DNA of 7,013 bases, from assembly GCA_902795935.1 (NCBI GenBank), contig CADBMS010000253.1:1-7013 (forward strand), in the 5' to 3' direction. How positions within the stretch are numbered: the first letter of the stretch is position 1; every line of letters starts with the position of its first letter. This document shows, one piece after another, positions 1 through 5,949 of this stretch. Position numbers and translations under genes: made by a program. The notes under the pieces are model-generated. The model saw only the letters and a list, made by a program, of their open reading frames with translations, was not told the origin of the DNA and did not search any database. Source of the DNA: an uncultured Methanobrevibacter sp. Lineage in GTDB: Archaea > Methanobacteriota > Methanobacteria > Methanobacteriales > Methanobacteriaceae.

Positions 1-36
1 ATTCGTCAAATACCCTTCAATTTTAGCAACTTTCAT
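1..36 (-). CDS. Possible 5' end of a leftward gene (partial, runs off the window)
   Basis: On the minus strand an ATG at 36-34 opens twelve uninterrupted codons to the window edge, reading MKVAKIEGYLTN. An in-frame TGA lies upstream of the ATG, so this would be the first possible ATG start. A TATA-like element lies about 27 nt upstream (around 60-70), which would fit a nearly leaderless transcript. A GAGGTT (plus-strand 51-56) is 14 nt away, which is long for a ribosome binding site. The peptide is too short to assign to a family. The gene would be divergent from the flavoprotein operon. The call rests only on the start context and gene-like codons, so it is tentative. Confidence 0.35.
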   Translation of the reverse strand, partial: MKVAKIEGYLTN

Positions 37-181
37 GATTATTACATATGAACCTCACAAGGTATAAACTTTTCTAAAAAAACTATAATACAACTTTTTA
101 ATTTCAATATAAATTAATTAAGATTACATTTCCTAGAAATTAGTTAAGTTTGAAAAGTCTAAAATTAAATACTTGTTATTA

Positions 182-190
182 ATATATATT
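182..190 (+). promoter_or_regulatory. Candidate TATA box of the flavoprotein-GtrA operon
   Basis: The AT run ATATATATT is centred near 186, so an archaeal start site 25-27 nt downstream would fall near 211-213, at the ribosome binding site. A run of nine T (202-210) sits directly before GGAG at 211-214, which is 7 nt from the ATG at 222. The surroundings are almost pure AT, so the exact box is uncertain and a box further upstream is possible. Confidence 0.3.
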
Positions 191-221
191 TTATTACTTT
201 ATTTTTTTTTGGAGAGTTGAA

Positions 222-1838
222 ATGAAAAAAATTGCTATTATTATTGGTGCCGGACCTGCTGGTTTAACTGCAGCATTTGAATTATTAAAGAGTACTGATA
301 TCAAACCCATTATTTTTGAGGCTACTGATAAAATAGGGGGCATATCACAAACTAATTATTATAAAGGTAATCGTATTGATATTGGAGGTCATAGGTTTTT
401 TTCTAAATCTAAAGTTGTAATGGATTGGTGGATGAATATTTTGCCAATGCAACAAAGCCCGTCATATGATGATAAAGTATTAAATAAAAAATTGGATTAT
501 TCTCTTTTAGATAATATTACTGATGTTAAAATAGTTGATGAATATGATTCTAATTTAGATCCTGAAAAAACGGATGAAGTATTACTTATTCGTAATAGAA
601 TTTCTCGAATATTATTTTTAAGAAAATTATTTAATTATCCTGTAACTTTAGATTTTGATACCGTAAAAAAATTAGGTTTCACTAGAACTATAAAAATAGG
701 TTGCGATTATCTTAAAACTTTAATTCATAAATTACCTGAAGATAACTTAGAAAATTTTTATATAAATCATTTTGGAAAAGAGTTATATCAAACATTCTTT
801 GAAAATTATACTTATAAAGTCTGGGGTATTGAATGTGCTAATATTTCAGCAGATTGGGGAGCTCAAAGAGTTAAAGGCTTAAATATTACAAAAACAATTA
901 TACATGCACTACATGAATTAACTAAAATTAAGGAAAAGAATGTTGAAACAAGTTTAATTGAACAATTTTTATACCCAAAACTAGGTCCAGGACAAATGTG
1001 GGAAACAGTTGCTAAGAAAATTATTGAAATGGGTGGCGAATTACACCTGAATACAAAAGTAACTGGTTTACATATTGAAAATAATAAAATACAATCTGTT
1101 GAAGTTATTAATAATGAAAATAATGAAAAAAACATTATTAATGGAGAATATTTTATTTCAACAATGCCTATTAAAGATTTAATATCTAGTATTAATGATG
1201 TTAATCAAAATATTGTTCCTAAAGATGTTTATGATATTTCTCAAGGATTAATTTATAGGGATTTTATCACTGTTGGAGTTTTGTTGAATAATATTAATTT
1301 AAAAAATGAAACTGATACTGCAACAATTAATGATATTTTACCTGATACTTGGATTTATATTCAAGAAGATGATTTAAAACTTGGCCGTGTGCAAATATTT
1401 AATAATTGGAGTCCTTATCTTGTAGAAGATCCTAATAACGTATGGTTAGGTTTAGAGTATTTCTGCAATGAAGGGGATGAATTTTGGACTAAAACTGATG
1501 AAGAGCTATCTGATTTGGCAATTTCTGAATTGGATTCAATTAATTTTGCTTCAAAAAGTGAAGTTCTTGATTCTGTTGTAATTAAAATTCCTAAAGCATA
1601 TCCTGCATACTTTGGTACATATGATCAGTTTGACCAAGTTAAGGATTATGTTGATTCCATTGATAATTTATTTTTAATAGGAAGAAATGGAATGCATAGG
1701 TACAATAATATGGATCATTCAATGTTAAGTGCAATGGAAGCAGTTGATAATATCATTAATGGAAGAACAGATAATTCAAATATATGGGCTGTAAACTCAG
1801 AAAAAGAATATCATGAAACTGTTGATGAAACTAATTAG
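222..1838 (+). CDS. FAD-dependent oxidoreductase, UDP-galactopyranose mutase-like / amine oxidase family
   Basis: This is a 538-aa soluble flavoprotein. The N-terminus has the dinucleotide-binding fold: GAGPAG at residues 9-14, Glu33 at the end of the second strand (expected to bind the FAD ribose) and the following IGG at 38-40. GGHRFF lies at 55-60. The central part carries GPGQMWE and a strand-rich region typical of this superfamily. Near the C-terminus GRNGMHRYNNMDH (from 487) resembles the second FAD-contact motif of UDP-galactopyranose mutases and protoporphyrinogen-oxidase-like proteins. The start is supported by GGAG at 211-214 with a 7-nt spacer. The GtrA gene begins 8 nt after the stop, so the two are co-transcribed. 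Family knowledge gives FAD binding. The substrate is unknown, and a sugar-nucleotide or lipid-linked-sugar isomerisation is only inferred from the neighbour and the mutase-like motif. Automatic annotations may call such proteins protoporphyrinogen oxidase, which the context does not support. Confidence 0.85.
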   Translation: MKKIAIIIGAGPAGLTAAFELLKSTDIKPIIFEATDKIGGISQTNYYKGNRIDIGGHRFFSKSKVVMDWWMNILPMQQSPSYDDKVLNKKLDYSLLDNITDVKIVDEYDSNLDPEKTDEVLLIRNRISRILFLRKLFNYPVTLDFDTVKKLGFTRTIKIGCDYLKTLIHKLPEDNLENFYINHFGKELYQTFFENYTYKVWGIECANISADWGAQRVKGLNITKTIIHALHELTKIKEKNVETSLIEQFLYPKLGPGQMWETVAKKIIEMGGELHLNTKVTGLHIENNKIQSVEVINNENNEKNIINGEYFISTMPIKDLISSINDVNQNIVPKDVYDISQGLIYRDFITVGVLLNNINLKNETDTATINDILPDTWIYIQEDDLKLGRVQIFNNWSPYLVEDPNNVWLGLEYFCNEGDEFWTKTDEELSDLAISELDSINFASKSEVLDSVVIKIPKAYPAYFGTYDQFDQVKDYVDSIDNLFLIGRNGMHRYNNMDHSMLSAMEAVDNIINGRTDNSNIWAVNSEKEYHETVDETN

Positions 1839-1846
1839 GGGATATT

Positions 1847-2278
1847 ATGGATTTAAGTATAGATACTCTTTTTAAAAAAGATGTTGATAATATTTTCATT
1901 CAATTTTTTAGATATGTTTTTGTTGGAGGAACTGCTTTTTTAATAGATTTTTTCTTATTATATCTTTTTAGTGATGTTTTTGGTATTTATTATTTAATAT
2001 CTGCTGCATTATCTTTTACAATTTCATTAATATTCAATTATTTAATTAGTACGCATTGGGTTTTTAATAAAAAACAATTTGAAAATAAAATTTTTGAATT
2101 TTATATTTTTGCATTAATTGGTGTTATGGGGTTAGGATTCACAGAAATTTTATTATATTTATTTACAGATATTATTGGCGTATATTACTTAATATCCAAG
2201 ATAATAACTGCTGCTATTGTTTTATTTTGGAATTTTATGGCAAGAAGAATGATGTTTTATGGTAAAACTTTAAAATAA
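1847..2278 (+). CDS. GtrA family membrane protein
   Basis: This 143-aa integral membrane protein has four predicted helices, at about residues 20-42, 47-68, 84-106 and 112-132. The paired motifs FNYLISTHWVF (63-73) and FWNFMARRMMF (127-137) end helices 2 and 4, and the basic residues RR at 133-134 lie at the expected cytoplasmic end. GtrA family proteins are thought to move polyprenyl-phosphate-linked sugars across the membrane or to assist a glycosyltransferase. Residues 20-73 and 85-138 align without gaps at an offset of 65, so the protein is an internal duplication of a two-helix unit. Length is normal for the family. AGGGGAT at 1837-1843 overlaps the preceding stop codon and serves as the ribosome binding site, so translation is probably coupled to the flavoprotein. 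The transported lipid-sugar cannot be told from sequence. No glycosyltransferase is encoded beside it in this window. Confidence 0.88.
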   Translation: MDLSIDTLFKKDVDNIFIQFFRYVFVGGTAFLIDFFLLYLFSDVFGIYYLISAALSFTISLIFNYLISTHWVFNKKQFENKIFEFYIFALIGVMGLGFTEILLYLFTDIIGVYYLISKIITAAIVLFWNFMARRMMFYGKTLK

Positions 2279-2302
2279 TTCTTTAAATTTATTTATTATT
2301 TC

Positions 2303-2309
2303 TTTTTTT
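2303..2309 (+). terminator. Oligo-T terminator after the GtrA gene
   Basis: A run of seven T follows the GtrA stop by 24 nt, in a T-rich stretch. Archaeal RNA polymerase stops at oligo-T tracts without needing a hairpin. The facing DUF2070 gene makes a stop here sensible. Confidence 0.45.
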
Positions 2310-2342
2310 AATTTTCATTATAATTAATTATTGTTGAAACTA

Positions 2343-2400
2343 AATTTATAAATTAATTTATTATTTAAATAATATGAATATTAATTTTATAAAATTAATA
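2343..2400. repeat. Three adjacent AT-only palindromes between convergent genes
   Basis: Perfect palindromes lie at 2343-2354 (AATTTATAAATT, 12 bp), 2359-2374 (TATTATTTAAATAATA, 16 bp) and 2379-2400 (22 bp, half-site TATTAATTTTA). The last ends 9 bp before the DUF2070 stop codon and, on the minus strand, follows a T5 run (2403-2407). They could fold in the 3' end of either transcript and act as a shared bidirectional terminator or an end-stabilising structure. Palindromes made only of A and T arise easily by chance here, although 22 bp is long even so. Confidence 0.45.
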
Positions 2401-2409
2401 ATAAAAATT

Positions 2410-4260
2410 CTAAATAGGGATTAATATACCTAAAAAAATCCAAATAAATACTAAAATAATGGCTAATATCAAAATTAAAGGAGCAACAATTTTACTAACA
2501 GCTGTAATAGAACTAATGGTGGATACTAATTCGGTAGAATTAGTAGGTCCAAAAGTTTTTAAATTTTTAATTTTACAAACATTACATCCAACATCAACTG
2601 GTTCTAAATCAGCAACAGCTTCTTTAACAGAATTACAAGCATATTCAATAATATGGTCTCCTCGATAAGTACCAACAGGATTATGTCCCCCTGCAAAAGT
2701 ATTTACAATATGAGTGTCAGTAGTCATAACTTCAACATCATCAACAATACCTAAATTCATAATTCCATCAATCAACTTAGCACGATAACCAATCAACATA
2801 TTATTACCATCAAAAACAACATATGCTGTTTTCTGATTATTAACTTCAATAACTAATGTTTTAACCCCACTAAAACCAATACCCTCTTCTTTACTTATAT
2901 CTTCCATTGGATTAAAGTAACAACCTACACGAACTGGGTACTGTTTTTTAGTTTCAATCTTATCAATAGCATCCATAAAATCGAATACTTCTTTATTACC
3001 TGCTAAAACTCTACCCTTATCGCCTAAAAAGGAGTTATGGCAATCAACAACAATAATTTTATCAGACTTACATTTACTTTTAGCTTCATTAATTAAAGAT
3101 AAACCCACTCCAAATTCAATATCATCAAAACCATGTGGGGCTAAAGTTAATAGTAATAGTAAAGCATCACCAATAAATTGAACACCAATATTTGCTTTAT
3201 TAGATTTAACTCTGAAAAATTCACTAGCAGAATCATAGTAAGTAATATCTTTTAAACCTTCTTTAATAGCAAATTCAATTTTATCTAATTCTTTTTTAGA
3301 TACTGGATTAAAATCATGAGTAGATGGGCCATGACTAACAATAGCAAAACAATCAAAAGCTTCAGCTAAAAATGTAGGCATATTGCCTCCGCCAATAACA
3401 CCTAATGGTCCTGGATGAACACAGGGACTAATAAACAATGATTTAATATCTCCATTTTTTGTCTTGAAACTAACAAAACCTACTAAGGTATCAATAGGTT
3501 CGCCTATCTCTTCAAAAGCATGTTCCATCTCTGTTGATCCTTGGGTAAGATGCGATAAAAATAAACTTAACATTTCTAATGCACCAACACCTAAATTATT
3601 CTTCATAGGGGATTCAATTATCGATATAAAAGAATATATGGCTAGTAAAAGAATAAAACTAGAAATCAATACTTTAAAAATAATTCCAAAAATTGTGAAA
3701 AAACCAATATTATCCAAACTATTTGAAAAAAAACTAACAATAACCAAAAGAGCTAATATGAATGAAGGTTGACTTCCACCGATTAAAGAAGAATTTAAAA
3801 GCTTAATATTAGTGGCACTTCTTAAGACAATGGTTCTAATTAAAAATATTAATGCACAACCAAATATTATAAAATTTAAAATAAAATTAATATTAAATAA
3901 ACTGGAAATTCCACATCCAATAACATAAACTAATTGAGCTAAAAACATACATATTAGAGATAAACACATTCCTTGTTTCATCTTCATTTTAAATTTTTTA
4001 AAAGAATTAACCCATGTTTGAGTAATAACTCCTCCTATTATGGATGATATTCCAAAAATTAATACTCCGCTAGTTCCACCTGAAATAAAATCTACAAATA
4101 GGTTATTATTAGGGGTGGGGTCAATTAAAAACCCAATTCCTCCTAAAATAAAACTTAAAAGAATTATTGTAAAGACTGAAATTTCTGTTTTAGGTAAAAC
4201 TGTAAGAAATTTTGTGAGACTTATTACTCGTTCAGTACTTGTCAATTTTTTTAGCTCCAT
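2410..4260 (-). CDS. DUF2070 family archaeal membrane protein
   Basis: This 616-aa protein is typical in length for the archaeal DUF2070 family, which has no known function. Residues about 27-215 hold six or seven hydrophobic helices, residues about 240-585 form a soluble domain, and one last helix (about 590-614) ends the protein, so the soluble domain is tethered at both ends. That domain carries HPGP (282-285), GGGNMP (290-295), SHGPSTHDFNP (309-319), APHGFDD (374-380), DCHNS (406-410), TTDTH (513-517), GGHNPVG (524-530) and a CxxC (559-562). This density of His and Asp suggests a metal-binding enzyme site, which is an inference. No ribosome binding site precedes the ATG; the upstream 40 nt are AT-rich with TATA-like runs, so a leaderless or short-leader transcript is possible. 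TTG at codon 6, with GGAG 9 nt before it, is a weaker alternative start. The gene stands alone and is divergent from the fumarase operon. Confidence 0.9.
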   Translation of the reverse strand: MELKKLTSTERVISLTKFLTVLPKTEISVFTIILLSFILGGIGFLIDPTPNNNLFVDFISGGTSGVLIFGISSIIGGVITQTWVNSFKKFKMKMKQGMCLSLICMFLAQLVYVIGCGISSLFNINFILNFIIFGCALIFLIRTIVLRSATNIKLLNSSLIGGSQPSFILALLVIVSFFSNSLDNIGFFTIFGIIFKVLISSFILLLAIYSFISIIESPMKNNLGVGALEMLSLFLSHLTQGSTEMEHAFEEIGEPIDTLVGFVSFKTKNGDIKSLFISPCVHPGPLGVIGGGNMPTFLAEAFDCFAIVSHGPSTHDFNPVSKKELDKIEFAIKEGLKDITYYDSASEFFRVKSNKANIGVQFIGDALLLLLTLAPHGFDDIEFGVGLSLINEAKSKCKSDKIIVVDCHNSFLGDKGRVLAGNKEVFDFMDAIDKIETKKQYPVRVGCYFNPMEDISKEEGIGFSGVKTLVIEVNNQKTAYVVFDGNNMLIGYRAKLIDGIMNLGIVDDVEVMTTDTHIVNTFAGGHNPVGTYRGDHIIEYACNSVKEAVADLEPVDVGCNVCKIKNLKTFGPTNSTELVSTISSITAVSKIVAPLILILAIILVFIWIFLGILIPI

Positions 4261-4273
4261 ATGTTTTTTACTA

Positions 4274-4283
4274 TTTTATATAA
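4274..4283 (-). promoter_or_regulatory. Candidate TATA box of the DUF2070 gene
   Basis: On the minus strand TTATATAAAA lies 14-23 nt before the ATG. The usual archaeal spacing would put the start site a few bases inside the annotated coding region. Either this box is not the one used, with an AATATATGA run at 32-40 nt upstream serving instead, or translation starts at TTG codon 6. The sequence alone does not decide. Confidence 0.3.
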
Positions 4284-4292
4284 TTTGATATT

Positions 4293-4313
4293 CATATATT
4301 ATATTGATATATG
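4293..4313. repeat. Interrupted inverted repeat in the divergent promoter region
   Basis: CATATAT (4293-4299) and ATATATG (4307-4313) are inverted 7-bp arms with a 7-bp spacer, centred 43 bp upstream of the DUF2070 ATG. The geometry resembles a dimeric regulator site, but the arms are low-complexity AT and could arise by chance. Confidence 0.25.
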
Positions 4314-4356
4314 GTTTATTATTTTATTAAACTATATATATTCTTTAATTTGTAAA

Positions 4357-4373
4357 TATGAACAAGTATGAAC
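4357..4373 (+). repeat. Direct repeat TATGAAC spaced one helical turn, upstream of the fumarase TATA box
   Basis: TATGAAC occurs at 4357-4363 and 4367-4373, exactly 10 bp apart, so both copies face the same side of the helix. The second copy ends 8 bp before the TATA box at 4382. A transcription regulator site is plausible by position only. Confidence 0.3.
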
Positions 4374-4381
4374 TTAAAACA

Positions 4382-4390
4382 TTATATAAA
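4382..4390 (+). promoter_or_regulatory. TATA box of the fumarase beta / DUF6282 operon
   Basis: TTATATAAA is centred near 4386. A start site about 25 nt downstream falls near 4411, giving a leader of about 25 nt that includes the AAGGATGA ribosome binding site at 4423-4430. Box, leader and binding-site spacing all agree, which makes this the best-supported promoter in the window. Confidence 0.55.
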
Positions 4391-4423
4391 GAAAATTTAT
4401 TTTACATATTCTTTATTTAGTTA

Positions 4424-4430
4424 AGGATGA
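4424..4430 (+). promoter_or_regulatory. Ribosome binding site that places the fumarase beta start at 4436
   Basis: AGGATGA differs by one base from AGGTGA, the complement of the archaeal 16S 3' end, and ends 5 nt before ATG 4436. The upstream in-frame ATG at 4427 lies inside this site, so it is unlikely to be the start. Confidence 0.6.
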
Positions 4431-4435
4431 TTATT

Positions 4436-4978
4436 ATGGAAATAGAACTTAAAACTCCACTTGACGATAAAGTAGCAGATTTAAAAATTGGAGATGTTGT
4501 TTATTTATCTGGAACATTATATACTGCTAGAGATAGGGCTCATAATAGAATAATAGAAGATGGTTCTCCTTATAATTTAGAAGGAGCAGCTATTTTTCAT
4601 GCAGGTCCAATCATACAAATGAATGATAATTCTAGAGATTCAGTTGCTAAATTGATTGCAATTGGACCAACTACTAGTACTAGAATGAATCCTTTTGAGC
4701 CAAAGGTATTAGATATGGGGGTAAAAGCAATTATTGGTAAAGGTGGAATGGATGATTATACTAAAAGAGCTTTAATAAGAAATAAAGCAGTATTTTTAGC
4801 TGCAGTAGGTGGTTGTGCTGCATTATATGTTAATTGTATACAAGAAGTTAAAGATGTTGTTTGGTTAGATTTAGGTGTTCCTGAAGCTATGTGGCAATTA
4901 GAAGTTGAAAAATTTGGTCCATTAATTGTTGCAATGGATTCAAATGGTGATAATTTATATGCTAAAAAAATTGAATAA
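4436..4978 (+). CDS. Class I fumarate hydratase, beta subunit (C-terminal domain type)
   Basis: This 180-aa protein is the separate C-terminal domain of the two-subunit class I fumarase/tartrate dehydratase family, which interconverts fumarate and malate. In methanogens this reaction serves the incomplete reductive citrate branch that makes 2-oxoglutarate. Diagnostic stretches are LSGTLYTARDRAHNR (24-38), HAGPI (55-59), GPTTSTRMNP (77-86), IGKGGM (100-105) and GGCAALY (125-131). In the family, a Thr in the GPTT loop and the Lys of GKGG belong to the active site, and both are present here. The iron-sulfur cluster is held by the alpha subunit, which is not encoded in this window, so the enzyme needs a partner made elsewhere. 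The start at 4436 follows the ribosome binding site; ATG 4427 would add only MII. The hydrolase gene downstream overlaps by 20 nt. A tartrate or other dehydratase specificity cannot be excluded. Confidence 0.92.
   Translation: MEIELKTPLDDKVADLKIGDVVYLSGTLYTARDRAHNRIIEDGSPYNLEGAAIFHAGPIIQMNDNSRDSVAKLIAIGPTTSTRMNPFEPKVLDMGVKAIIGKGGMDDYTKRALIRNKAVFLAAVGGCAALYVNCIQEVKDVVWLDLGVPEAMWQLEVEKFGPLIVAMDSNGDNLYAKKIE
4946..4950 (+). promoter_or_regulatory. Internal ribosome binding site for the DUF6282 gene, within the fumarase gene
   Basis: GGTGA lies 8 nt before ATG 4959 and inside the last 35 nt of the fumarase beta gene. It is an exact match to the archaeal anti-Shine-Dalgarno core and sets the downstream start. 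Confidence 0.65.
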
Positions 4979-5750
4979 TTTAAATGGATTAATTGATACT
5001 CATATCCATACATCTCCAGATATTAAGCCAAGAATTTGTAATGATTGGGAACTTGCAGAATCTGCATCTAAAGTGAACATGTCTGCAATTGTAATCAAAT
5101 CTCATATTGAATCAACAGTATCTCGAGCAAAATTGGTTAATGATTTATATTCTGTTGATGTTTTTGGAGGTATAACTTTAAATAGGGCTGTTGGGTGTAT
5201 TAATCCTGAAGCTGTAAATATAGCTGCTAAAATGGGAGGAAAAATAGTTTGGTTACCTACTATTGATTTTAATGTATTATCTGATAACTTTAATAATAAT
5301 TTTAATAATGAATTAATTGAGATTTATAATATTATATCTGAAACTAATATGATATTAGCTACAGGTCATTTAGATTCTGAGACTATTTTTCAAATTATTG
5401 ATGATGCAAATTCTTATGGTGTTAAAAAGATATTAATCAATCATCCATTGACTAGTGTTGTTGATATATCGGTTGATAATCAAAAAGAAATGGCTAAATA
5501 TGCATTTTTAGAGCATTGTTTTGTAGCATGCATGCCAAATCATGATAATTTGGATATTTATAAAATTTATGATGCAATTTTAGATGTGGGTTATAAAAAA
5601 TGTATTTTAGCATCTGATTTTGGCCAATTGCATAATGTATCTCCAATTTTGGGATTATCTATGTTTATAAATCAACTAGTGGATATGGGACTAAGTGAAA
5701 AACAAATAAATCAAATGTGTCTTACAAATCCTAAAAAATTACTTTATTAA
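4959..5750 (+). CDS. DUF6282-type metal-dependent hydrolase (amidohydrolase-like TIM barrel)
   Basis: This 263-aa cytosolic protein has the layout of an amidohydrolase-like barrel. DTHIHTSPD (13-21) gives the HxH metal pair His15 and His17 after strand 1. IVIKSH (44-49) places Lys47 and His49 on strand 2. Further sites are WLPT (98-101), ATGHLDSE (134-141), INHP (160-163), LEH (184-186) and ASDFGQ (218-223), where Asp220 is the likely last metal ligand. These match the pattern of DUF6282 proteins as I know it; the substrate is unknown. The start at 4959 follows GGTGA at 4946-4950. An in-frame TTG at 4926 would add 11 residues with no binding site and fits less well. The 20-nt overlap with the fumarase beta gene and the internal binding site imply coupled translation. 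An Asn-rich loop (109-117, DNFNNNFNN) looks like a local AT-driven insertion. A short T6 run at 5765-5770 follows the stop. Confidence 0.82.
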   Translation: MLKKLNNLNGLIDTHIHTSPDIKPRICNDWELAESASKVNMSAIVIKSHIESTVSRAKLVNDLYSVDVFGGITLNRAVGCINPEAVNIAAKMGGKIVWLPTIDFNVLSDNFNNNFNNELIEIYNIISETNMILATGHLDSETIFQIIDDANSYGVKKILINHPLTSVVDISVDNQKEMAKYAFLEHCFVACMPNHDNLDIYKIYDAILDVGYKKCILASDFGQLHNVSPILGLSMFINQLVDMGLSEKQINQMCLTNPKKLLY

Positions 5751-5764
5751 TCAATCATTAATAC

Positions 5765-5770
5765 TTTTTT
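5765..5770 (+). terminator. Oligo-T terminator after the fumarase-hydrolase operon
   Basis: Six T begin 15 nt after the DUF6282 stop codon, with further T-rich sequence downstream. Position and composition fit an archaeal intrinsic stop. No strong hairpin is present. Confidence 0.35.
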
Positions 5771-5892
5771 ATTAAAATAATCAACTTTATTTTAAATAAA
5801 ACAACATATGTTTACAAAACAAAAAAATAAAATTTACATTTATGCATTAATTTAAATATATGATGTAATTAATAAAGTATATTAATATTATA

Positions 5893-5902
5893 ATAATATA
5901 TT
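5893..5902 (+). promoter_or_regulatory. Candidate TATA box of the small-protein gene
   Basis: The run ATAATATATT, centred near 5898, would place the start site near 5924 and leave a leader of about 26 nt that contains the AGGTGA at 5937-5942. TTATAAAA at 5911-5918 is a second candidate, but its start site would fall on the ribosome binding site. Confidence 0.3.
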
Positions 5903-5936
5903 AAAATATGTTATAAAATTTGTACTATAGACTTGT

Positions 5937-5942
5937 AGGTGA
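5937..5942 (+). promoter_or_regulatory. Ribosome binding site that places the small-protein start at 5950
   Basis: AGGTGA, a perfect archaeal Shine-Dalgarno sequence, ends 7 nt before ATG 5950. The in-frame ATG at 5920 lies upstream of it and has no such site, so the longer 122-aa reading is rejected. Confidence 0.7.
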
Positions 5943-5949
5943 CAAAAAA

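Noticed and set aside
863..1135. 90-codon open frame on the minus strand inside the flavoprotein gene
   Set aside because: It lies wholly antisense to a gene with clear FAD-binding motifs. It has no binding site and its hydrophobic composition is what reverse reading of AT-rich codons gives.
2459..2668. Plus-strand frame opposite the 3' end of the DUF2070 gene
   Set aside because: A shadow of the DUF2070 coding strand, with no binding site or recognisable motif.
3464..3772. 102-codon plus-strand frame opposite the DUF2070 gene
   Set aside because: Fully antisense to the DUF2070 reading frame, with no start signals and no family resemblance.
4040..4288. Plus-strand frame over the DUF2070 start and divergent promoter region
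   Set aside because: Most of it opposes the first membrane helices of DUF2070 and it ends in non-coding AT-rich sequence.
4427..4435. Upstream ATG giving a three-residue longer fumarase beta
   Set aside because: This ATG sits within the AGGATGA ribosome binding site for 4436.
4756..5013. Minus-strand frame spanning the fumarase/hydrolase junction
   Set aside because: It opposes two well-supported genes whose overlap is explained by translational coupling.
5281..5320. AAT-rich run in the hydrolase gene as a microsatellite or insertion
   Set aside because: It keeps the reading frame and encodes an Asn-rich loop (DNFNNNFNN), which is common in AT-rich genomes.
5920..5949. Ten-residue longer start for the small protein
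   Set aside because: The perfect AGGTGA at 5937-5942 would lie inside the coding region, and no site precedes 5920.
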